Positions 55,384 to 62,154 of a DNA stretch of 64,000 nt are shown in pieces. Each line of letters begins with the position of its first letter. Within the stretch, counting starts at the first letter, position 1. Source of the stretch: Pseudomonas sp. HS6 (GTDB taxonomy: Bacteria > Pseudomonadota > Gammaproteobacteria > Pseudomonadales > Pseudomonadaceae); the NCBI RefSeq assembly GCF_023375815.1, contig NZ_CP067412.1:3968001-4032000 (forward strand). Reading direction: 5' to 3'. A program made the position numbers and the translations under genes. The notes beneath the pieces are model-generated. The model made no database searches and was not told the DNA's origin. It saw nothing but the letters and a program-made list of their open reading frames with translations.

Positions 55384-56301
55384 ATGAGTGATCGCAGGGC
55401 ATTGTTGATTCTGCACGGCAAGCAGGCACTCAACGAAGCGGTTCGCGCCGCTGTTGAGCACAAGCGCGAGCAAGGCTGGGAACTGGCGGTGCGCCTGACC
55501 TGGGAAGCCGGCGATGCCCAGCGTCTGGTCGAAGAAGCGCTGGATGCCGGATTCGAGCAGATCATAGCCGGCGGTGGCGATGGTACGTTGCGTGATATCG
55601 CCGAGGCCCTGGCGGCTCACCCGCGCAAGGCCAGTTTGGTGCTGTTGCCACTGGGAACCGCCAACGACTTTTCCCGCGCGGCCGGCATTCCCCTGGAGCC
55701 GGCCGAGGCGCTTGAGTTGCTTGATGCACCTCCCCATGACATCGATCTGGGTGAAGTGGGCGGGCAGATATTCCTGAACATGGCCACTGGCGGTTTCGGC
55801 AGCCAGGTCACCGCCAATACCTCGGAAGATCTGAAAAAGGTGCTGGGAGGCGCAGCCTATCTGTTTACGGGCCTGTCACGATTCAGTGAGTTGCACGCCG
55901 CTTATGGCGAACTGCAGGGGCCGGATTTCCACTGGCGCGGTGAGCTGCTTGCGTTGGGTATCGGCAATGGCCGCCAGGCGGGCGGAGGGCATGTATTGTG
56001 CCCAGAGGCACTGGCCGATGATGGTCTGCTGGATATCAGTATCCTGCCGGCACCGCAGGAACTGATCGGCACGCTGAAAACCCTGCTCAGCGACGGGTTT
56101 GGCCTCGACAACATGTTTGTGCGCACGCGTTTGCCGTGGGTTGAAATCAAGGTCGCCGAAGGGCTCTGCATCAATCTCGATGGCGAGCCGCTGGAAGGAG
56201 ACAGTCTGCGGTTTGCGGCGCGTCCGGCGGCGTTGCGCGTGCATTTGCCGGAGAACTCGCCGCTGCTGGGCAAGACGCGGCGCTTCAGTCGTCCAGACTG
56301 A
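55384..56301 (+). CDS. yegS: YegS/DAGK-family lipid kinase
   Basis: A 305-residue kinase that phosphorylates a lipid, phosphatidylglycerol in E. coli YegS. The nucleotide loop is IIAGGGDGTLRDIAEAL (about residues 60-76), followed by VLLPLGTANDFSRAAGIP and the NGRQAGGGHVLCPEALADDGLLDISIL metal/catalytic region. ATG 55384 follows GGGAG by nine bases; the open extension begins at 55327. Its last 17 bases overlap the convergent response-regulator gene. Confidence 0.92.
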   Translation: MSDRRALLILHGKQALNEAVRAAVEHKREQGWELAVRLTWEAGDAQRLVEEALDAGFEQIIAGGGDGTLRDIAEALAAHPRKASLVLLPLGTANDFSRAAGIPLEPAEALELLDAPPHDIDLGEVGGQIFLNMATGGFGSQVTANTSEDLKKVLGGAAYLFTGLSRFSELHAAYGELQGPDFHWRGELLALGIGNGRQAGGGHVLCPEALADDGLLDISILPAPQELIGTLKTLLSDGFGLDNMFVRTRLPWVEIKVAEGLCINLDGEPLEGDSLRFAARPAALRVHLPENSPLLGKTRRFSRPD

Positions 56302-56944
56302 TGATCTGTTCCCGCACGGCAAACAGCACCAGCCCGGCCACGTCGTAGATCTGCAGGCGTTTCATGATCTGCGAGCGGTGGGTTTCCACGGTCTTGATGC
56401 TCAGGCCCAGGCCATTGGCGATCTCGCGTGTGGATTTGCCGCGCACGATCAGGCGCAGGATTTCCAGCTGGCGCGCTGTCAGGTTATGTGAATCGGCGAC
56501 TTCCGGTTGCAGCTTCTGATTGCGGGTCAGCGCCTGGTTGATCACCGTGTGGGCGATGGCCGGGCTCAGGTAACGTTCGTTGTTGCGCAGGGCTTCCAGC
56601 GCGTGTTCGAGCTCGGTGGCCGTGGTGTCCTTGAGCAGATAGCCATGAGCACCGGATTCCAGTGCCTGCATGATCAGCGCAGGGTCGGTGTGCATCGACA
56701 GGATCAGTACTTTGCTGTGCGGACGAACCCGTCTGAGCCGTTGCAACGCTTCGAGGCCGCCGGTTTCTTTCATGGAAATATCCAGCAAGACGATATCGGG
56801 GTTCAGTTGCTCGACCATCTCAAGCAACTGCGAGCCGTCATTGGCCTCGCCGATTACCGCATAACCGGGAATATCCAGCACCAGAGCGCGCACGCCGGCT
56901 CTGATCAGCGAGTGGTCATCCACCAGAAGTAAGTTACAAGTCAA
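56285..56944 (-). CDS. NarL/FixJ-family response regulator
   Basis: A 219-residue response regulator. The receiver is NLLLVDDHSLIRAGVRAL with phospho-Asp in VLLDISM and Thr/Ser switch in ILSMH. The LuxR-type HTH is LTARQLEILRLIVRGKSTREIANGLGLSIKTVETHRSQIMKRL. The only in-frame start giving the complete receiver is TTG 56944, which overlaps the stop of the kinase gene (TTGA). AAGG lies seven bases upstream. Translation is therefore coupled to the kinase. Targets are unknown. Confidence 0.86.
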   Translation of the reverse strand: MTCNLLLVDDHSLIRAGVRALVLDIPGYAVIGEANDGSQLLEMVEQLNPDIVLLDISMKETGGLEALQRLRRVRPHSKVLILSMHTDPALIMQALESGAHGYLLKDTTATELEHALEALRNNERYLSPAIAHTVINQALTRNQKLQPEVADSHNLTARQLEILRLIVRGKSTREIANGLGLSIKTVETHRSQIMKRLQIYDVAGLVLFAVREQIISLDD

Positions 56945-57834
56945 CGCATAACCTTATTCGTACTGGCCCGCTCGAGTGCACGGGGCGCCCAGGGGAATAG
57001 TGCTTCGATTTGAGTGCCTTTGCCCGGTTCGCTCGTCACGCTCAGGGTGCCGCCCAGTTGCTCGATCCGTTCGGCCATCCCGGCCATGCCTCGTTGTCCT
57101 TCGCGACCAGGATTGGCGGCCGGGGCAAAACCCAGACCGTCATCGCTGATCAGCAGGGTCAAGCCTTTGGGAAGGCGTTGCACGCGGATCAGCAGGTTCT
57201 TGGCCTGCGCATGACGCAGGATGTTGGTCACGGCTTCCTGGGTGATACGGAACGCGGCGACCGCCATTTCTTCGGGAATGCCGTTCAGGCGCTGCTGACA
57301 GTCCAGGCTCCAGTGCACCGAGGTGTTGGTCAGCGTCTTGAGCAGATGCGCGCGCAAACTGGCTTCCAGCCCGAGGCTGGTCAGTTGCCGTGGATTGAGA
57401 ATGGCCGACACATCTCGGACTTTGTTGAGGGTTTCCTCAAGGGTGTCGCAGAGTGCCGAGCAGTGCTCCTGAAGGTCGTCGGGCAGACGCCGTTTGAGCC
57501 ATTCGCTCTGCAGCTTGGCGGCGGTCAGTAACTGGCCGATATCGTCGTGCAGTTCACGACTGAGACGATGACGCTCGTTTTCCTGAACTTCGAGCAAGCG
57601 ATCGGCCAGTTCTTGGGGCTGGAACTTGATCGATTTGCGCGACAGGCGATGCTGAGTAAAAACACAAGCGGCGGCCGCCAGATTGATAAGCAGCAAGCCA
57701 AACGACAGCGGCGCAGACAAGCCATAAGTCAGCAGACTGCCCACCGCTGCACCCATGCAAAGCGTGAGCGTGAACCTGCGCGCGTTTTCTCGGGAGGGAG
57801 GCCATGTGGTGATTGACTTGAGGCTGGCGTACAT
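56941..57834 (-). CDS. NarL-partner sensor histidine kinase (HisKA_3)
   Basis: A 297-residue kinase with two adjacent N-terminal TM helices (FTLTLCMGAAVGSLLTYGL and SFGLLLINLAAAACVF) and no real periplasmic domain, so the signal is probably within or at the membrane. The HisKA_3 motif RELHDDIGQLLTAAKLQ carries the phospho-His (about residue 95). The ATPase has EAVTNILRHA, SDDGLGF and a GMAGMAERIEQLGG loop. ATG 57834 is used; TTG 57849 is possible. It pairs with the regulator gene, which overlaps its stop. Confidence 0.87.
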   Translation of the reverse strand: MYASLKSITTWPPSRENARRFTLTLCMGAAVGSLLTYGLSAPLSFGLLLINLAAAACVFTQHRLSRKSIKFQPQELADRLLEVQENERHRLSRELHDDIGQLLTAAKLQSEWLKRRLPDDLQEHCSALCDTLEETLNKVRDVSAILNPRQLTSLGLEASLRAHLLKTLTNTSVHWSLDCQQRLNGIPEEMAVAAFRITQEAVTNILRHAQAKNLLIRVQRLPKGLTLLISDDGLGFAPAANPGREGQRGMAGMAERIEQLGGTLSVTSEPGKGTQIEALFPWAPRALERASTNKVMR

Positions 57835-58324
57835 AGCGGATGGAGCCAATGGATGTTCGCTGCGGGCAGACCGGGCGGAGTGGCTGGCGGTCTCTGTCTG
57901 AAAATCTGTGATTCAGGTTGTTGTTTTCAATACGGTTCAGTGATCGATAATTGACTGCAAACTTCGGTGGGGACCGATCATTGAAGTCACTGTGCCATTA
58001 AGTGAAAGCAACTAACGGGCGGCATAATACCACTTAACATACCGTTGGTCGCGTTCGCCCTATATGTCCAAAGAGTCAGGAAATATGCCATGTTGGACGC
58101 GAGTTCCATAATGGAAAAAGTTGATTTATCGGGATCGATAATTATCGATGAAACCTGAAGTTTTCAATTTTCATACACAGGTAAACCCTGACTTCAACGA
58201 TGGCCAGTCTGCATGTTGGAACGTAATTATTTATTTGAGGATGTCGCTGGCAGGCATGAGTTATTCAATTGCGACATTCGATGGCTCGAACTAACGGGCT
58301 GCAATGGGCCCGGCGTGCACTCGA
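57835..58324. other. Intergenic interval with a 16-base palindrome
   Basis: 490 bases with no credible gene on either strand, strikingly AT-rich from about 57900 to 58230 against the rest of the window. ATCGATAATTATCGAT at 58134-58149 is a perfect palindrome. The region lies upstream of the kinase gene and downstream of the HPt-like gene, so it may hold the kinase promoter or a small RNA. Confidence 0.5.
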
Positions 58325-58795
58325 TTACGCTTGCCGCTCCGAGTAAGACACGAAGGACAAGGGTTTGGCACTGAGCGGCGGCTGAAATTGGCTCTGTCCA
58401 ACCTGAAAGGCGAACGCTTCGATGAGGGAGGTCTGCTCGCTTTCGTCCAGGCTCAGCTGGCCGGTGCTCTGGTCGACCAGTTCAAGTTGCCAGGCCATCA
58501 AGGTGAAGCAATCTTTCAGGGCATCGAGCGCCTGGGCATGCAGGTCGACATGATCCTGTGCCTGAGTAAGCAAGCCGTGCAGGTGCAGGCAGAATTCGGA
58601 GACTGCCTCCAGCGCCAGGGCATCAGCCTTGTTCGCCAGTTTGAGCAGGGTGCTGAGCATGCAGTCGATGGCGTCCTTGTCATTGCTGATCAGTTGCAAA
58701 TGACTCAGGCACTCTTCGGACTTCGCCAGGAGCGTTTCAGCCTCGACAAGAAATTCGGGGAACCGCTGCGCCCACTCTTTACGGTCGTTCGGCAT
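58325..58795 (-). CDS. HPt-like helical protein lacking the phospho-histidine
   Basis: A 156-residue helical protein. Residues 14-80 follow the HPt/CheA-P1 pattern: FLVEAETLLAKSEECLSHLQ, a Asp-rich turn, then STLLKLANKADALALEAVSEFCLHLHGLL. The helix that normally carries HTLKG reads TLLKL, so the phospho-accepting His is replaced by Thr. The protein could be a decoy, adaptor or unrelated helical bundle. GGAG before ATG 58795 supports the start. It is divergent from cheV. Confidence 0.72.
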   Translation of the reverse strand: MPNDRKEWAQRFPEFLVEAETLLAKSEECLSHLQLISNDKDAIDCMLSTLLKLANKADALALEAVSEFCLHLHGLLTQAQDHVDLHAQALDALKDCFTLMAWQLELVDQSTGQLSLDESEQTSLIEAFAFQVGQSQFQPPLSAKPLSFVSYSERQA

Positions 58796-59181
58796 GCTTA
58801 TCTCCACAACGTCATGTCTGATGAGCGAATGTCGTGTGTGTCGACGATCATGAACCGTCGTGAGATCGCGCCCTGCAGTGCCGAGGAGGCTTGTGCCGGG
58901 GGTTTCGAGAGGATGGGGTTCCACTGACCTGCGATCGCACACAAAAGCCTGACTCCGTTCATGCAATGAGAATGGCGTCACATTAATGGCTATTGGATAT
59001 TGCGAACATCAGGTTGGGCCTGATTGTTACTAGGGGAATCCCTTAGACGCGGGAACCTACCGTGCAAACCGAGGTCGCGCCGCAGAGAATGTAGCAGATG
59101 AAATCACGGGGCCAGTAAAGCATGATGTTAATGTGACATCAATGCCTTCTCATGGCATTTTGTAGGTGATTTGTAGAGGGA
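58796..59181. other. Divergent interval between the HPt-like gene and cheV
   Basis: 386 bases with no ORF of merit. The dyad GATGT/ACATC near 59123-59139 is small. No GCCGATAA element faces the HPt-like gene, so it is not obviously in the same FliA regulon as cheV. Confidence 0.45.
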
Positions 59182-59208
59182 TCAAGATTGGCCGGAATCC
59201 GCCGATAA
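59182..59208 (+). promoter_or_regulatory. FliA (sigma-28) promoter of cheV
   Basis: TCAA (59182-59185), 15 bases, GCCGATAA (59201-59208), against the consensus TAAA-N15-GCCGATAA. The -10 is exact and the -35 differs by one base. It lies 42 bases before the cheV ATG. Confidence 0.82.
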
Positions 59209-59250
59209 CCCTCTTTAGTGAATTCACCAGAACAAGCCCAGGAGTCATTG

Positions 59251-60186
59251 ATGGCCGGCATTCTCGATACGGTAGACCAACGCACGCAACTGGTGGGTGA
59301 GAATCGCCTGGAAATTCTCATGTTCCGACTGGCCGGGCGCCAATTGTTCGCGATCAACGTGTTCAAGGTTCAGGAAGTCCTGCAACTGCCGAAGCTGACC
59401 CTGATGCCTCAGCGTCACCCGTTTGTCTGCGGTGTGGTCAACCTGCGCGGCCAGACCCTGCCAGTGATCGACCTGTCCCAGGCGATCGGCATGCGTCCGC
59501 TGGTGCCGGGCCCCAACAGCACGATCATCGTCACCGAGTACAACCGCTCGGTGCAGGCGTTCCTCGTCGGTGGTGTGGATCGCATCGTCAACATGAACTG
59601 GGAAGCCATCCTGCCACCGCCGACCAGCGCCGGCCGCCAGCACTACCTGACCGCCATCAGCAAGGTCGACGATCAACTGGTAGAAATCATCGACGTCGAG
59701 AAAGTCCTCGCCGAAATCGTGCCGTACAACGCCAAGGTCTCCCGCGACAAACTTGACGATCCAGTCCTGGAACGTGCCCGTGGCCGTGAAGTGCTTCTGG
59801 TCGACGACTCCAATGTGGCGCTGTCGCAGTTGCGCGACACCCTCGGCCAGTTGGGCGTGAAGATGCACATCGCCAGCGACGGTCTGAAGGCCCTGAACAT
59901 GCTCAAGGCCTGGGCCGACACCGGGGTCAACATGACCGACAAGTTGTTGATGATCTTCACCGACGCGGAAATGCCGGAAATGGACGGCTATCGCCTGACC
60001 ACCGAAATCCGCAACGACCCGCGTCTGCGTGGCCTTTACGTGGTGCTGCATACCTCGCTGTCCGGCAGTTTCAACGACTCGATGGTGAAGAAGGTCGGCT
60101 GCGACAACTTCCTCTCCAAGTTCCAGCCGGACAAACTGGTCGATGTGGTGCGCCAGCGCCTGATGCTTGACGAAGTGCCGGCCTGA
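59251..60186 (+). CDS. cheV: Chemotaxis coupling protein CheV
   Basis: CheV couples chemoreceptors to CheA and acts as a phosphate sink. The 311-residue protein has an N-terminal CheW domain (about 15-165: NRLEILMFRLAGRQLFAINVFKVQEVLQ, VNLRGQTLPVIDLSQAIG). A receiver follows (about 180-305), with VLLVDDSNVA and the phospho-Asp in LMIFTDAEMPEMDGY. AGGAG precedes ATG 59251; the frame opens at 59218 but lacks an RBS there. A FliA-type promoter ties it to the motility regulon. Confidence 0.95.
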   Translation: MAGILDTVDQRTQLVGENRLEILMFRLAGRQLFAINVFKVQEVLQLPKLTLMPQRHPFVCGVVNLRGQTLPVIDLSQAIGMRPLVPGPNSTIIVTEYNRSVQAFLVGGVDRIVNMNWEAILPPPTSAGRQHYLTAISKVDDQLVEIIDVEKVLAEIVPYNAKVSRDKLDDPVLERARGREVLLVDDSNVALSQLRDTLGQLGVKMHIASDGLKALNMLKAWADTGVNMTDKLLMIFTDAEMPEMDGYRLTTEIRNDPRLRGLYVVLHTSLSGSFNDSMVKKVGCDNFLSKFQPDKLVDVVRQRLMLDEVPA

Positions 60187-60204
60187 TCACCACACAGTTG
60201 CAGT

Positions 60205-60226
60205 GGAAGCGAGCAAGTTCGCTTCC
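60205..60226 (+). terminator. Weak stem-loop after cheV
   Basis: Stem GGAAGCGA/TCGCTTCC 19 bases after the stop, followed by only scattered Ts. Confidence 0.5.
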
Positions 60227-60298
60227 TCATTCTCAGGCCTTTGATTCGGCGACGCAGCTCGTATAGGGTGGCGTTTTTGACCCACCAGGGAGCTGGCC

Positions 60299-61105
60299 AT
60301 GCTGCGTCTGAGCGCGCTTTATCGTTACCCGTTGAAATCCGGCAAGGGCGAGGTCCTGCAAGGGATCGACCTGGACAAACTGGGGCTTGAGGGCGATCGA
60401 CGCTGGATGCTGGTGGACGAGGCCAGCGGGCGCTTCCTGACTCAGCGTGCCGAAGCGAAGATGGGCCAGTTGTCGGCGCTGTGGAATGCCGACGGTGGCC
60501 TGACCCTCGATGCGCCGGGGCATTCGGCGATTGATATCGCCTTGCCCGGCAACGAAGCCGAACTGCGCGGCGTGACCATCTGGCGCGACACCCTGCGCGT
60601 GCCGGATGCCGGCGAAGAAGCAGCCCGCTGGGTCAGCGAATTCATCGGAAAACCGACGCGACTGGTGCAAGTGCCGCTGGATCGCGCCCGTACGACTGCG
60701 GCCGGGTATGGCAACGATGACGACCAAGTGGCGTTCGCCGACGGTTTCCCGCTGCTGCTGATTGGCGAGGCATCGCTGCAACATCTGTCGCAGGAAGTCG
60801 GGCGTCCGTTGGAAATGCTGCGGTTCCGGCCAAATCTGGTGATCGAAGGTAGCGAGGCCTATGCCGAGGATGGCTGGAAGCGTATCCGCATCGGTGATGT
60901 CGAGTTCCGCGTGGTCAAGTCGTGTTCACGCTGCATTCTCACCACGATCGATCCGAAAACCGGTGAACGCAGTGCCGATCGCGAGCCGCTGGCAACGCTG
61001 CAGAAGACCCGCACCCAGGCCGATGGTGCGATGTTCGGTCAGAACCTGGTCAATGACAGCAACGGCCGACTCGAAGTCGGCATGCCGGTGGAAATCCTCG
61101 AGTAA
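60299..61105 (+). CDS. MOSC-domain protein (YcbX-like)
   Basis: A 268-residue protein with an N-terminal MOSC beta-barrel (LSALYRYPLKSGKGEVLQGIDLDKLGLEGDRRWMLVDE) and a C-terminal MOSC domain (RFRPNLVIEGSEAYAEDGWKRIRIGDVEF). The Cys pair KSCSRC supplies the expected Moco-ligating cysteine. YcbX-type proteins detoxify N-hydroxylated compounds in E. coli with a molybdenum cofactor. This fits the mob/moa/moe genes at 52-54 kb. ATG 60299 follows AGGGAG by seven bases. There is no C-terminal ferredoxin domain. Confidence 0.88.
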   Translation: MLRLSALYRYPLKSGKGEVLQGIDLDKLGLEGDRRWMLVDEASGRFLTQRAEAKMGQLSALWNADGGLTLDAPGHSAIDIALPGNEAELRGVTIWRDTLRVPDAGEEAARWVSEFIGKPTRLVQVPLDRARTTAAGYGNDDDQVAFADGFPLLLIGEASLQHLSQEVGRPLEMLRFRPNLVIEGSEAYAEDGWKRIRIGDVEFRVVKSCSRCILTTIDPKTGERSADREPLATLQKTRTQADGAMFGQNLVNDSNGRLEVGMPVEILE

Positions 61106-61119
61106 TGTGCCCCGAAACG

Positions 61120-61154
61120 AAAAATGCCCGTGTCCAAGGACACGGGCATTTTTT
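61120..61154. terminator. Bidirectional terminator after the MOSC gene
   Basis: Stem ATGCCCGTGTCC (61124-61135)/GGACACGGGCAT (61138-61149) with four As before and six Ts after, between converging genes. Confidence 0.88.
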
Positions 61155-61176
61155 ATTGCCGCAGGAAACTGTGGTT

Positions 61177-61461
61177 TCAGCCGCGGTATTCGCACAGGTA
61201 AGCGGTGTCTACGGCCACTTTCAGCTGGAACTTGCTGTCGGCTGGCACGTTGAACTGGCTGCCGGCGGCGAAGGTTTCCCAGTCGCTGCTGTCCGGCAGT
61301 TTGACAGTCAGTGCGCCGGACACCACGTGCATGATTTCACGCTGGCTGGTGCCGAATTCGTATTCGCCCGGGGCCATGACGCCGATGGTCGCAGGACCTT
61401 CGGCAGTGCCAAAGGCGATCGACTTGACGGTGCCGTCGAAGTACTCGTTGACTTTAAACAT
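61177..61461 (-). CDS. ppnP: Pyrimidine/purine nucleoside phosphorylase PpnP
   Basis: Single-domain cupin of 94 residues, the exact size of the YaiE/PpnP (DUF1255) family, which phosphorolyses several nucleosides. Visible are [42 protein letters not shown] and [16 protein letters not shown] 61461 ([10 protein letters not shown]) is the normal start. It is convergent with the MOSC gene and separated by a terminator. Confidence 0.93.
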   Translation of the reverse strand: MFKVNEYFDGTVKSIAFGTAEGPATIGVMAPGEYEFGTSQREIMHVVSGALTVKLPDSSDWETFAAGSQFNVPADSKFQLKVAVDTAYLCEYRG

Positions 61462-61542
61462 GGGCGATTCCTCTCGAAAAGGGCTTAAAAGGGTCAAAAA
61501 GGTCGGCCAGTATGCACAAGGCTCATGGCGCCGTCACCTGCG

Positions 61543-62085
61543 CTAGAGCGGCAGCACCAGCGGCAATAATCGGGCGGTATTACGCGCATCTTCCAGCGCC
61601 CGGTGCTGTTGACCGGTGAACTGCATGCCCGCCAGTTGCAGGGCGCCATTGAGTCCCAGGGGCCGTTCGAGGCGTCGGGCCTTGGCAAAGCGTTGTTTGA
61701 GGTTCATGTGCGGCACACGGCTCAGCACAGTGTCGAGTTGCAGGCGCTGCCATTCCTGAAGCAATTGCTTGCGGTCGTAATCGCCCCAACTGGCCCAGCC
61801 TTCAAGGCGTGTCTGATGCTGGCCGAGCCAGCGCTCGAACGCCGGCCAGACGTCGGACAGCGGTTGCGCGGCGTCGATGTTGGCCTGAGTGATGTGTGTC
61901 AGTTCACGACAGAACGTCGTCAGCAGTGGCCGACGCGTCGGTTTGACGAAGCGCTGAAAGTGATCCTGCTCGCGACCGGCACGGTCCACCAGGGTGGCGC
62001 CAATCTCGATGATCTCCATTTCCGTAATCGGCCAGCCACCTTCATCGGTGGTGGCTTCCAGATCAATGACCAGCCAATGGGGCAT
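61543..62085 (-). CDS. DEDDh 3'-5' exonuclease (ERI1-like)
   Basis: A 180-residue exonuclease. The DEDDh motifs are LVIDLEATTDE (Exo I), the ITQANIDAAQPL and GWASWGDYDRKQL segment (Exo II), and the His-containing GQQHRALEDARNTARLL (Exo III). The ERI1/KapD-like group is known to process structured RNA or DNA 3' ends, though substrates in bacteria are poorly known. ATG 62085 is clear. It lies 69 bases after the carboxylase gene on the same strand. Confidence 0.88.
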   Translation of the reverse strand: MPHWLVIDLEATTDEGGWPITEMEIIEIGATLVDRAGREQDHFQRFVKPTRRPLLTTFCRELTHITQANIDAAQPLSDVWPAFERWLGQHQTRLEGWASWGDYDRKQLLQEWQRLQLDTVLSRVPHMNLKQRFAKARRLERPLGLNGALQLAGMQFTGQQHRALEDARNTARLLPLVLPL

Positions 62086-62154
62086 CGCAGGGTTCCTGAT
62101 TTCCGCGTCCTGATTATTCAGAGCGTAGTCAAACCTTGCGGATGCGCGCGGCGA

